From positions 62,001 to 126,000 of the forward strand of contig CP031970.1 of the NCBI GenBank assembly GCA_022354845.1: a DNA stretch of 64,000 nucleotides. The letters are read 5' to 3'. The notes under the pieces are model-generated. The model did no database searches. It saw only the letters and a list, made by a program, of their open reading frames with translations, and had not been told where the DNA came from. This DNA is from Streptococcus suis. Lineage in GTDB: Bacteria > Bacillota > Bacilli > Lactobacillales > Streptococcaceae. The translations under genes were made by a program, and so were the position numbers. Below, piece after piece: positions 34,221 to 41,866 of the stretch; position 1 is the first letter of the stretch, and every line of letters starts with the position of its first letter.

Positions 34221-35009
34221 ATGAAGATAATAACAATTAATATCAATAAAGGTGGTACAGGTAAGTCTACTTTTTCTTATAACTTTTCTAAGTGGTTATC
34301 ATCTATAAAACATAAAAAGGTTCTTCTAATAGATGGGGACTCATCATGTAATTTAACTTATTCTTTTAAAGAATTAGGGACAAGTTCTATTTATGATGCA
34401 TTTAAAGGAGGAGCTTTTGAGATATACCCTGTTGATAAAAAACTGGACTTTATCAAAGGTTCAGAATTTTTAACTGATGAGGATTTGGAGCTTAGGAAGA
34501 AACAAAATAATTGTCTGATTCTTTTTATGTGGTTTGCGGATAACATTGATGTGCTAAGTAAATATGATTACGTTGTTATAGATACTCATAATGATGCTAG
34601 CTTGGTTACATCGAACTTTATAGCAGTTGCGGATGCTGTGATTGGAGTTTCAGAACCTTCTAGAAACGGTTATCGTGCCTGGTTAGAACTCCAAGAAACC
34701 ATTAGTCGTCTTAAATCTGAGGTTGTCGACATTATGACTAGGAGGTCCTATATTCAGGCTGTTCCGTATCTGATTGGGAATAAAATAGAGCATATCGGAA
34801 GTAGCTCACGAGAATTTTTGGATATTATTGCTGATGATTCAGGTTTGTTAGGAGTAATTCCGAAAAAAGAATTACTGGCAAAGAGCTTGTTGAGCGATAA
34901 GAGTATATTTGAACTTCAGGATGAAATGTCAGATGCTGAAAAGAGACGTCATAAGCACTTTTATGATCACATTGAAGAAGTCTTTGAAAAAATCATTCAT
35001 ACTATATAA
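34221..35009 (+). CDS. ParA/Soj-family partition ATPase
   Basis: The 262-residue protein begins TITININKGGTGKSTFSYN-like (IITININKGGTGKST), the deviant Walker A of ParA/MinD ATPases; Walker A' is LLIDGDSSCNLTYSF and Walker B DYVVIDTHND. Such ATPases move plasmids or other cargo over the nucleoid. The start at 34221 follows AGAGG; the GTG at 34212 is in frame but poorly placed. There is no replication gene nearby. It is co-transcribed with a small DNA-binding partner 12 bases downstream, which makes a complete partition cassette inside a bacteriocin locus. Confidence 0.85.
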   Translation: MKIITININKGGTGKSTFSYNFSKWLSSIKHKKVLLIDGDSSCNLTYSFKELGTSSIYDAFKGGAFEIYPVDKKLDFIKGSEFLTDEDLELRKKQNNCLILFMWFADNIDVLSKYDYVVIDTHNDASLVTSNFIAVADAVIGVSEPSRNGYRAWLELQETISRLKSEVVDIMTRRSYIQAVPYLIGNKIEHIGSSSREFLDIIADDSGLLGVIPKKELLAKSLLSDKSIFELQDEMSDAEKRRHKHFYDHIEEVFEKIIHTI

Positions 35010-35021
35010 GGAGAAGTAATC

Positions 35022-35246
35022 ATGACAAATAAATTTTCAAATTTTCAAAAAGCTAGGGAGGAAGTTTCTGTAAAAAAAGGAATGGTAGTATCAGAAAGTC
35101 AAGAACTGAAGAAGACTTATTCTTTTACTCTATTGCCCTCAGAACGTCAAATGCTTAAGGAATTGGCAGAGTCGTCCCCTATCCGTGTGTCAGATTCACA
35201 GTTTCTTTCAAGCTTAATTAGAGATTATTATCTCAACAGAAAATAA
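35022..35246 (+). CDS. Small putative ribbon-helix-helix partner of ParA
   Basis: The 74-residue protein has a disordered basic N-terminus (about 1-30) followed by TYSFTLLPSERQMLKELAESS and SQFLSSLIRDYYLN, a beta strand plus two helices in the order expected of ribbon-helix-helix DNA-binding proteins. ParA genes of type Ib plasmids are followed by just such a centromere-binding partner. A hairpin with T6 follows (35250-35281). The fold is inferred from the pattern only. Confidence 0.65.
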   Translation: MTNKFSNFQKAREEVSVKKGMVVSESQELKKTYSFTLLPSERQMLKELAESSPIRVSDSQFLSSLIRDYYLNRK

Positions 35247-35249
35247 CCA

Positions 35250-35281
35250 AAAAATTCAGCTTACTTTAGCTGGATTTTTTC
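35250..35281 (+). terminator. Terminator of the parA cassette
   Basis: AAATTCAGC / GCTGGATTT arms (one mismatch) with T6 separate the cassette from the bacteriocin promoter. Confidence 0.65.
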
Positions 35282-35302
35282 TTTAACGGTAAATAATGGT
35301 CA

Positions 35303-35366
35303 TTCATTACAAAATAACGACATTTCATGACAAGAAATAAAATTAGGACTCTTTTTGTTTTATACT
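35303..35366 (+). promoter_or_regulatory. LytTR operator and promoter of the bacteriocin operon
   Basis: TTCATTAC (35303) and TTCATGAC (35324) have a 21-bp period; 29 bases separate the second copy from TATACT (35361-35366). Flanking bases (GGTCATTCATTACAAAATAA) are also shared with the pheromone operator. Confidence 0.9.
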
Positions 35367-35417
35367 ATGCATGTAAACAAAACAACACAGAAAAAAAATC
35401 AGATAGGGGTAAAGAAT

Positions 35418-35468
35418 ATGATTTTTTGGCAATTATTTTTGGAACTACTAAAGAAACCAATGGCTTAG
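35418..35468 (+). CDS. Candidate 16-residue peptide at the head of the bacteriocin operon
   Basis: MIFWQLFLELLKKPMA is encoded behind AGGGGT at the start of the induced transcript. It has no double-glycine leader. It is short, amphipathic and aromatic-hydrophobic, so a leaderless signalling or toxic peptide or an attenuating leader is possible; it may also be chance. Confidence 0.3.
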   Translation: MIFWQLFLELLKKPMA

Positions 35469-35491
35469 TTAAATAAAGAAAGGAGAAACTC

Positions 35492-35635
35492 ATGAAAAAA
35501 ATGACAGATGTAGAACTTCAAAATATTACAGGTGGAAGTATTTTAGGATTGGTAAGTTTTGTAGGAAATGCTATTCGTCGCCCTATAATTTATCTTCCAG
35601 GAGAACCGGTGAAACCTAAAGTAGCTATTATGTAG
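35492..35635 (+). CDS. Double-glycine bacteriocin-like peptide 1
   Basis: The 47-residue precursor has the short leader MKKMTDVELQNITGG and a predicted mature part of 32 residues that starts SILGLVSFVGNAIRR and ends in a Pro/Lys-rich tail. AGGAG is six bases before the ATG. It is the first clear peptide of the induced operon. It has no Cys and no YGNGV motif, so it is not pediocin-like. Confidence 0.75.
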   Translation: MKKMTDVELQNITGGSILGLVSFVGNAIRRPIIYLPGEPVKPKVAIM

Positions 35636-35645
35636 GAGGAATAGA

Positions 35646-35771
35646 ATGACTAAATTTAAAACTTTAAGTCAATCAGAACTTCAAAATACAAATGGTGGGA
35701 GCATTTTAATTCCAGTACCAGTCATCTGGTCGAAGAAGATTGCAGAATGGCTTATTAAAACATTGAAATAA
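35646..35771 (+). CDS. Double-glycine bacteriocin-like peptide 2
   Basis: The 41-residue precursor has a leader ending SELQNTNGG and a 23-residue predicted mature peptide that begins SILIPVPVIW and ends in the cationic amphipathic helix KKIAEWLIKTLK. It starts ten bases after peptide 1 with an overlapping ribosome-binding site (TAGGAGGAAT). Both mature parts begin with SIL, so they could be partners or duplicates that have diverged. Confidence 0.75.
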   Translation: MTKFKTLSQSELQNTNGGSILIPVPVIWSKKIAEWLIKTLK

Positions 35772-35801
35772 ATTTTAAAAAATAAATAAAGAAGGAGGGT
35801 G

Positions 35802-35870
35802 ATGGATATGTCGCATATGTTATATCTTTTAAAGGTTGCGTTTTCACCAACAGTGATTATTTTCATTTAA
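35802..35870 (+). CDS. Candidate 22-residue hydrophobic peptide
   Basis: An excellent ribosome-binding site (GAAGGAGGG) precedes a frame encoding MDMSHMLYLLKVAFSPTVII plus two residues. The product is a single hydrophobic helix without a double-glycine leader. It may be a short immunity or toxin-like peptide, or a truncated gene. Confidence 0.35.
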   Translation: MDMSHMLYLLKVAFSPTVIIFI

Positions 35871-35949
35871 AATATATAATAAATCACAAAAAATATTAAT
35901 AGATAGGTCATAATTTAGAACAAAATAATACATAAAGGAGAAAAATAAT

Positions 35950-36138
35950 ATGACTAAATTTGAAATAATGGATAATATGAATACGAACTTTGTAGCACTT
36001 TCAGATCAAGAGTTGATGGAGATGGAAGGTGGTTTCTTTGGTCCGGTGCTGTTTACTGTATGGGGAACGCAAGTACTTGTTGGTCATGCACTATCTGCAG
36101 GAGCAACACTCGGAATTGCAGCATTGGCAACAACTTAA
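35950..36138 (+). CDS. Double-glycine bacteriocin-like peptide 3
   Basis: The 62-residue precursor has a leader ending SDQELMEMEGG and a 34-residue, Gly/Ala-rich hydrophobic mature part (FFGPVLFTVWGTQVL, HALSAGATLGIAALATT) as in class II bacteriocins. AAAGGAG precedes the ATG. It forms a pair with the next gene, 20 bases on. Confidence 0.8.
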   Translation: MTKFEIMDNMNTNFVALSDQELMEMEGGFFGPVLFTVWGTQVLVGHALSAGATLGIAALATT

Positions 36139-36158
36139 AAATAAAGGAGATAGATAAT

Positions 36159-36350
36159 ATGATTAAAGATTATGAGACAGTAAATTTTCAGGAGTTAGAA
36201 GAAATTAAAGGTGGTTCAGTAGCTGGAGCGTTGGCTATTGCATGGGGAGTGACTAAAGCTGTAGGTATTGTAGGTGCGACAGCTACAACTGTATATGTAG
36301 GAGGGAAAGCTGTAAAAAGAGCTGGGGACTGGGTTTTATCTCATTTTTGA
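36159..36350 (+). CDS. Double-glycine bacteriocin-like peptide 4
   Basis: The 63-residue precursor has a leader ending FQELEEIKGG and a 44-residue mature part rich in Gly, Ala and Val (SVAGALAIAWGVTKAVGIVG) with a cationic tail (KAVKRAGDWVLSHF). Small-xxx-small glycine patterns and adjacency to peptide 3 suggest a two-peptide (class IIb) bacteriocin. The ATG at 36159 follows AAAGGAG; a longer frame upstream overlaps peptide 3 and is not used. Confidence 0.8.
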   Translation: MIKDYETVNFQELEEIKGGSVAGALAIAWGVTKAVGIVGATATTVYVGGKAVKRAGDWVLSHF

Positions 36351-36377
36351 TAAAATAGGATGTCGGGGAGGTAAACG

Positions 36378-36587
36378 ATGAAAAACGAAATAAAACGAAT
36401 TATGAAGATTTCCCTACTATTTTTTTCTTTATTTGTAATAAATATATTAGTCCTTAAATTGCTATCAATAATTGGATTTAACATGGTTATTACTGAAAAC
36501 AGCTATTTAATTCCACCTCTGTTTTCAACTGTAATTTTATTAATTATTGAAAAAAATAGAACTGGAAGCAATAAAAAACACAGCTAA
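36378..36587 (+). CDS. Putative bacteriocin immunity membrane protein
   Basis: The 69-residue product has two hydrophobic helices (ISLLFFSLFVINILVLKLL and YLIPPLFSTVILLII) and a basic tail. Its place immediately after peptides 3 and 4, with GGGGAGG upstream, is that of an immunity gene. No family is recognised. Confidence 0.6.
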   Translation: MKNEIKRIMKISLLFFSLFVINILVLKLLSIIGFNMVITENSYLIPPLFSTVILLIIEKNRTGSNKKHS

Positions 36588-36664
36588 CAGCATATATAGA
36601 AGAGGTTCTATTATAAAATAAGTAGAAGTATTGTAAACGCAACCATCAAATGATTATTAATTCA

Positions 36665-36690
36665 GAAAAGGCTGGATATCAGCTTTTTTC
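36665..36690 (+). terminator. Terminator of the bacteriocin operon
   Basis: AAAAGgCTG / CAGCTTTTTT arms with one bulged G end the induced operon before the transporter gene. Confidence 0.65.
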
Positions 36691-36758
36691 TGTTGTGTCA
36701 TTTTCAAATCAGTAGAAATAGTGTATGATAATAGATATGTAAATCGATAGGAGATTAT

Positions 36759-38909
36759 ATGCGTTTTAAGAAGAAACATTATCGTGCTCAAGTAGATACT
36801 AGGGACTGCGGTGTTGCATCTCTAGCAATGGTTTTTGGTTTCTATGGGTCTTATTACTCATTGGCCACTTTGCGTGAGTTAGCGAAGACTACACAAGAGG
36901 GGACAACAGCTTTTGGATTGGTCAAAGTTGCTGAAGGTGAAGGATTTGAAACTCGAGCAATCCGTGCAGATATGACTCTTTTTGATGAGGATATCATCTA
37001 TCCTTTTATTGCTCATGTAGTCAAAAATGGGAATTTGATGCACTATTATGTCGTAACTGGATGTGATAAAAAGTCAATCCATATTGCCGATCCAGATCCG
37101 ACAGTTAAGATGATTAAGATGCCACGTGAGCGATTTGAAGAGGAGTGGACAGGAGTATCTCTTTTTATTGCTCCCACTCCCAGCTATAAGGTTCACAAAG
37201 AAAAGAAAGATAGCTTATTGTCTTTTGTCCCTATCCTTGCTAGACAGAGGGGACTGATATTAAATATTGTCATTGCCACTCTTATAGTGACTATAATCAA
37301 TATTGTTGGTTCATACTATCTACAATCGATTATAGATACCTATATTCCTGAACAGGTAAAAAATACTCTAAGCATTGTGTCAGTTGGATTAGTTATCGTC
37401 TATATTCTTCAACAACTGATTTCATATGCTCAAGAGTACTTATTATTGGTCCTGGGGCAGAGATTATCAATTGATGTTATTTTGTCTTATATCAAGCATG
37501 TTTTTCACTTGCCGATGTCTTTCTTTGCAACAAGAAGAACAGGGGAAATCGTTTCACGTTTCACTGATGCTAATTCAATCATCGATGCTTTAGCAAGTAC
37601 GATTTTATCGGTTTTCTTAGATGTTTCGATTATCATCATTGTTTCAATTGTTTTGTTTTCTCAAAACATTAACCTATTTTTCATTAGCTTACTTGCATTG
37701 CCAATCTATACCGTGATTATCCTATCTTTCATGAAACCATTCGAAAAAATGAATCAAGAAACAATGGAATCTAATGCGGTCCTATCATCTTCAATCATTG
37801 AAGATATTAACGGCATTGAGACAATCAAGTCCTTAACAAGTGAACGTCAACGTTATCAAAAGATTGATAAGGAATTTATTGATTATCTGAAGAAGTCATT
37901 TGCTTACGGTAGAGCTGAGAGCATTCAGAAAACGCTAAAAAAATTGGCTCAGTTATTGCTGAATGTTGCGGTATTATGGATGGGAGCAAATCTTGTTATG
38001 GATAATAAGATGACATTAGGTCAGCTTATTACCTATAACTCTCTATTGGTTTACTTCACAAACCCTCTGGAAAATATTATTAACCTTCAGACGAAGTTAC
38101 AAACTGCTAAAGTTGCAAATAACCGCCTAAATGAAGTATACCTGGTAAAATCTGAATTTGAAGAGCAAAAAACAGTTCATGATTTGAGCCATTTCAAAGG
38201 GAATCTAACATTCAACAGTGTCAGCTATAAGTATGGATATGGTAGAGATGTTCTTAGTGACATTAATCTCACATTGAAAGCAGGTAGTAAGGTGTCATTT
38301 GTAGGAATTTCAGGTTCAGGAAAAACTACATTGGCCAAGATGCTTGTTAACTTCTTTAGTCCATCAAAGGGTGAGATTTTATTAGATGATGTGAATCTAG
38401 AAGACATTAACAAAGAAAGTCTTCGAAGATATATCAATTATCTACCTCAACAACCGTATGTTTTTAATGGTACTATCCTGGATAATCTTTTGCTAGGAGC
38501 AAAAGAGGGAACGACTCAGGAAGATATTTCTAGGGCAGTTCAAATCGCAGAAATCAAGTCCGATATAGAATCTATGCCGTTGAACTATCAAACAGAATTA
38601 ACGTCAGATGGTGTTGGTATTTCAGGAGGTCAGCGTCAGAGGATTGCCTTGGCTAGAGCCTTATTGACGGATTCTCCAGTATTGATTTTAGATGAGGCAA
38701 CCAGTAGCTTAGATGTATTGACTGAGAAGAAAATCATAGATAATCTTATGGAATTAGATAAGACATTGATTTTCATTGCTCATAGATTAACAATTTCTGA
38801 AAGAACGGAGCATATTGTTGTCCTTGATAAAGGTAAAATTATTGAAGAAGGAACTCATCAAGATTTGCTACAGAAACAAGGATTTTATGCTCATTTAGTA
38901 AATAGTTAG
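36759..38909 (+). CDS. C39-peptidase ABC exporter of double-glycine peptides (BlpA/ComA-like)
   Basis: The 716-residue protein cleaves leaders after Gly-Gly and exports the peptides. The N-terminal C39 peptidase domain has the catalytic Cys (VDTRDCGVASLAMV), His (LMHYYVV) and Asp (IADPDP). Six membrane helices (about 160-450) and the ATPase domain follow: Walker A GISGSGKTT, signature SGGQRQR, Walker B LILDEATSSLD. It is full length, unlike the disrupted BlpA of many pneumococci. Its promoter region shows no TTCATkAy pair, so it may be expressed constitutively and serve all six precursors of the island. Confidence 0.92.
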   Translation: MRFKKKHYRAQVDTRDCGVASLAMVFGFYGSYYSLATLRELAKTTQEGTTAFGLVKVAEGEGFETRAIRADMTLFDEDIIYPFIAHVVKNGNLMHYYVVTGCDKKSIHIADPDPTVKMIKMPRERFEEEWTGVSLFIAPTPSYKVHKEKKDSLLSFVPILARQRGLILNIVIATLIVTIINIVGSYYLQSIIDTYIPEQVKNTLSIVSVGLVIVYILQQLISYAQEYLLLVLGQRLSIDVILSYIKHVFHLPMSFFATRRTGEIVSRFTDANSIIDALASTILSVFLDVSIIIIVSIVLFSQNINLFFISLLALPIYTVIILSFMKPFEKMNQETMESNAVLSSSIIEDINGIETIKSLTSERQRYQKIDKEFIDYLKKSFAYGRAESIQKTLKKLAQLLLNVAVLWMGANLVMDNKMTLGQLITYNSLLVYFTNPLENIINLQTKLQTAKVANNRLNEVYLVKSEFEEQKTVHDLSHFKGNLTFNSVSYKYGYGRDVLSDINLTLKAGSKVSFVGISGSGKTTLAKMLVNFFSPSKGEILLDDVNLEDINKESLRRYINYLPQQPYVFNGTILDNLLLGAKEGTTQEDISRAVQIAEIKSDIESMPLNYQTELTSDGVGISGGQRQRIALARALLTDSPVLILDEATSSLDVLTEKKIIDNLMELDKTLIFIAHRLTISERTEHIVVLDKGKIIEEGTHQDLLQKQGFYAHLVNS

Positions 38910-38918
38910 GAGGGAATC

Positions 38919-40280
38919 ATGTACGAAGAATTACTAGAAAGTTCGGAATTTTATCAAAAACGGTATCATAATTTTTCAAGTAAATTGATTCTTCCAGTAT
39001 TTGCTTTGATGGTTTTCTTGGTTGTATTTTTGGCATTCTTTAAAAAAGAAATTACTCTTAAAAGTGCTGCTACTGTAGAGCCAGTAAAAGTATTAGCCCA
39101 GGTTCAATCAACCAGCAGTAACAAGATTATTTTAAATTCACTGAAGGAAAATCTCGTAGTTAATGTTGGTGATGTCTTGATCAAGTACGATTCTACAAAT
39201 GAGACGTTGCAACAAGATAACTCTGAAGATCAGTTGAGTTTACTGCAAAAACAAAAAGAGCAGCTTGAGCTATTAAAATTGAGCTATGAGACCACTACTA
39301 GTCAGTTTCCAGAAACAGATACATTTGGTTACTATCGTAGGTTTGAGGATTACTTGAATCAACGACAAACACTAGAAAGTAGTGTTTCACAACAGAATGG
39401 AACAATTGCTTCACAGAACGCAGCATCAACGAATACTCAAAATACAATTGGTGGTTTAATCAATGAACTATCAGGTAAAATATCGGATTATCAAGCGTTA
39501 AAGAGTGCTATTTCAACAGGAACATCGATCGACAGTATGAACCAAGGGTACTCATTATATACTACCTATATTTCACAATCTGGGACATTAACGAGTGATG
39601 TAGAAAAGGATAGTCTAAAGAACCAAACGATTACTCAGATTGATTCACAAATCCAGCAATTTCAGTCAGAATTATCTAGTTATCAAATCCAATATTCTAG
39701 TGCTGGTGTTCAGCAATCCTACAATTCCAGCTTAGATAGCCAGTTTTCTTCTTTACAATCTCAAAAAATTTCAGAAGCAAGTCAAGAACTAACAGCTTTG
39801 GAACAAAAAATTAATGAGTTGGAGAATGGATTAGATGTCCAAAATAATACTCTTTCAAATACTGAAATTGTGTCTACTGTTGCTGGGATTGTTCATATGA
39901 ATAATGAAGTCCTTAATGCAGAATTGATTCCAGAAGGAACATTGATTGCTCAAATATATCCAATTATTGCAGATGAGAAGAAAGTTTTGATTGAGACTTA
40001 TATTCCTTCTAGTGATATTTCCAGCCTTAAAGTAGGAGACAAGATTAAGTTTAAAACCCAGGATTCATCCAATAAAGAACTAACTCTTATTTCAAAAATC
40101 TCAAGTATAGATAGTAATGCCACTAAGACAGAGACGGGTAGCTACTTTAAAGTTGTTTCAGAGGTGAAACTTTCGGATAAGGAAACCCAGGTTCTGAAAT
40201 ATGGTACATCTGGAGAAATCGTTGTAGTAACTGGAGAGAAAACATATTTGGACTATTATCTGGATAAATTTTTAAATTAA
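38919..40280 (+). CDS. Bacteriocin/pheromone export accessory protein (BlpB/ComB-like)
   Basis: The 453-residue protein has one N-terminal membrane helix (LILPVFALMVFLVVFLAFF), a long Gln/Ser-rich coiled-coil region (about 90-310) and C-terminal HlyD-type segments (STVAGIVHMN, LIETYIPSSDISSLKVGDKIKFK-like). It is the membrane-fusion-like partner of the C39 exporter, encoded nine bases downstream of it. Confidence 0.9.
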   Translation: MYEELLESSEFYQKRYHNFSSKLILPVFALMVFLVVFLAFFKKEITLKSAATVEPVKVLAQVQSTSSNKIILNSLKENLVVNVGDVLIKYDSTNETLQQDNSEDQLSLLQKQKEQLELLKLSYETTTSQFPETDTFGYYRRFEDYLNQRQTLESSVSQQNGTIASQNAASTNTQNTIGGLINELSGKISDYQALKSAISTGTSIDSMNQGYSLYTTYISQSGTLTSDVEKDSLKNQTITQIDSQIQQFQSELSSYQIQYSSAGVQQSYNSSLDSQFSSLQSQKISEASQELTALEQKINELENGLDVQNNTLSNTEIVSTVAGIVHMNNEVLNAELIPEGTLIAQIYPIIADEKKVLIETYIPSSDISSLKVGDKIKFKTQDSSNKELTLISKISSIDSNATKTETGSYFKVVSEVKLSDKETQVLKYGTSGEIVVVTGEKTYLDYYLDKFLN

Positions 40281-40290
40281 ATAACACAGG

Positions 40291-40324
40291 AAGAAATCGA
40301 ATTTGTAAATTTGGTTTCTTTTTT
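40291..40324 (+). terminator. Terminator of the exporter operon
   Basis: AAGAAATCgAATTT / AAATTtGGTTTCTT arms with T6 follow the accessory gene. Confidence 0.65.
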
Positions 40325-40348
40325 GTCGCCAATGGTAAAAATCGGCTG

Positions 40349-40412
40349 TTCATTACTAAACAATACCATTTCATGATTTATAAGGAAAAAGGAGATAATA
40401 GTTGTTTATACT
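40349..40412 (+). promoter_or_regulatory. LytTR operator and promoter of the second bacteriocin unit
   Basis: TTCATTAC (40349) and TTCATGAT (40370) have the 21-bp period and stand 29 bases before TATACT (40407-40412), the same geometry as the other two island operators. Confidence 0.87.
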
Positions 40413-40455
40413 GAATATGTAAACAAGATAAATATATTTAGAAAGTAGTAGTAGT

Positions 40456-40575
40456 ATGAGAGACTTGACAAAAAAAGAACTTAAAAGTATTACAGGGAGT
40501 GGAGTTCCAGCAATTTTATTGCCAAATAATTCTAACTATAAGTTAGTCAATTGGTTTCTAGGTTTGTTCAAATGA
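40456..40575 (+). CDS. Double-glycine-type bacteriocin-like peptide 5 with a GS cleavage site
   Basis: The 39-residue precursor has the leader MRDLTKKELKSITGS, in which the second Gly of the expected ITGG is Ser, followed by a Gly, and a mature part of about 24 residues (VPAILLPNNSNYKLVNWFLG core). The ribosome-binding site is weak. Its own induced promoter supports the assignment, but the altered processing site could impair or shift maturation. Confidence 0.65.
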   Translation: MRDLTKKELKSITGSGVPAILLPNNSNYKLVNWFLGLFK

Positions 40576-40628
40576 ATGGCAAAATAGATAGTTGATAGCA
40601 TAAACAAAGTCGAAGCAGGAGGGTAGTG

Positions 40629-40970
40629 ATGGTTAATTGGATAAAAAGCATAGTACAGGTTTTATTGTTAACCTTAGTCATACAAGTCCTCTTCACTGCT
40701 GAGATGAGTTGGGGGAATATAGATGAACACCTACTTGGTTATATCCTACATGTGTTTTGTTGGATTCTTCTCACTCTTTTCGTTTTTGGGTTATTGGAAA
40801 CTCTTCGGAAAAACTATCGTGACGCTAGTTTAGAGGCAAAAGGCTATAGCTATGGTAAATTGTTTGGATTGGTTATTTTGGGAATCATTATTAAAATTTT
40901 AATATTTATTTCATGTGTTGTATTATGGGATTGGAAGACAATGAACAGTTCCCTGTCAAGTGGACAATGA
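40629..40970 (+). CDS. Putative immunity membrane protein, C-terminus altered by the IS
   Basis: The 113-residue product has three hydrophobic helices (SIVQVLLLTLVIQVLF, LGYILHVFCWILLTLFVFGLL, LFGLVILGIIIKILIFIS). It follows peptide 5 in the induced unit with AGGAGGG six bases before the ATG. The last four codons and the stop lie in the terminal inverted repeat of the IS, so the natural C-terminus has been replaced or the coding region shortened. Confidence 0.65.
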   Translation: MVNWIKSIVQVLLLTLVIQVLFTAEMSWGNIDEHLLGYILHVFCWILLTLFVFGLLETLRKNYRDASLEAKGYSYGKLFGLVILGIIIKILIFISCVVLWDWKTMNSSLSSGQ

Positions 40971-40982
40971 AATAATAAAAGA

Positions 40983-41852
40983 TTAGGCGACGGCCTTGTT
41001 CCTCATTTCAAGAGGGGCAAGGCCGTTTTTGCGCTCTTGAAAACGTTGATGATTGTAAAAATAGATGTAGGCATCAATATCTGAAACTAGCTCCTCAAAA
41101 GTCTTATATTTCTTCAAATCATAGCACTCCGTCTTAAAGTGCCCAAAGAAACTCTCAATTGGTGCATTGTCAATACACTTACCAACACGAGACATGGAGC
41201 GGGTCATCTGGTATTTGGTAGTTAAACGGTAATAATCTTTCGAAGTATACTGCGAACCTCGGTCGCTGTGAATTAATGGTGTCGCATTAGGATTAGCTTT
41301 TTGTGCTTTACGAAGTGTTTCCAATACCAATTCGTTATCATTAAATTGACCAACTACATAGGCGACAATTGAGCCGTCGTAAAGATCCTTAATAGCACTC
41401 AAATAGGCTTTACAGCTGAAACCGTACTTCAAGAAAGTCACATCTGTACACCATTTCTGATTTGGAGCAGTAGCTGTAAAATTACGATTGAGAATGTTGT
41501 CCTCTACATTGACAAAGCTAGTCTTAGTACAATAACCCTTGGCTCTTCTGATAATGGAACGTAGACCTAGAATGTGCATCAAGCGTCGAATCCGTTTCTT
41601 GTTGTAGCTGGTTCCAAGCTTGCGATTGACAAATAGCGTCATACGACGATAACCAAGAATACCATTATGTTGGCTATGAAGTTCCTTGATGACATTCATC
41701 AATACTAAATTTTCCTGTTCAGAAACTGTTTCCTGATGTTGTAACCACTTATAGTAGCCTGAGCGAGATACCTTTAGAATACGGCACAAGTGGCTGATAG
41801 AAGCCTCTTCCTGTTCATCCGCATATTCTTTAATCGCTTGGAAGGATTCCAA
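40983..41852 (-). CDS. IS3-family transposase OrfB (DDE integrase domain)
   Basis: The 289-residue frame holds the rve integrase core: Asp in WCTDVTFLKYG, Asp in LIHSDRGSQYTS and Glu in NAPIESFFGHFKTE complete the DDE triad, after an HTH_21-type N-terminus (SHLCRILKVSRSGYYKWL, LGYRRMTLFVNRKLG). The open frame begins with TTG, but in the element it is most likely made as an OrfAB fusion by -1 frameshifting at 41900-41906. Confidence 0.9.
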   Translation of the reverse strand: MESFQAIKEYADEQEEASISHLCRILKVSRSGYYKWLQHQETVSEQENLVLMNVIKELHSQHNGILGYRRMTLFVNRKLGTSYNKKRIRRLMHILGLRSIIRRAKGYCTKTSFVNVEDNILNRNFTATAPNQKWCTDVTFLKYGFSCKAYLSAIKDLYDGSIVAYVVGQFNDNELVLETLRKAQKANPNATPLIHSDRGSQYTSKDYYRLTTKYQMTRSMSRVGKCIDNAPIESFFGHFKTECYDLKKYKTFEELVSDIDAYIYFYNHQRFQERKNGLAPLEMRNKAVA

Positions 41853-41866
41853 GTGGCGACCAAGTC

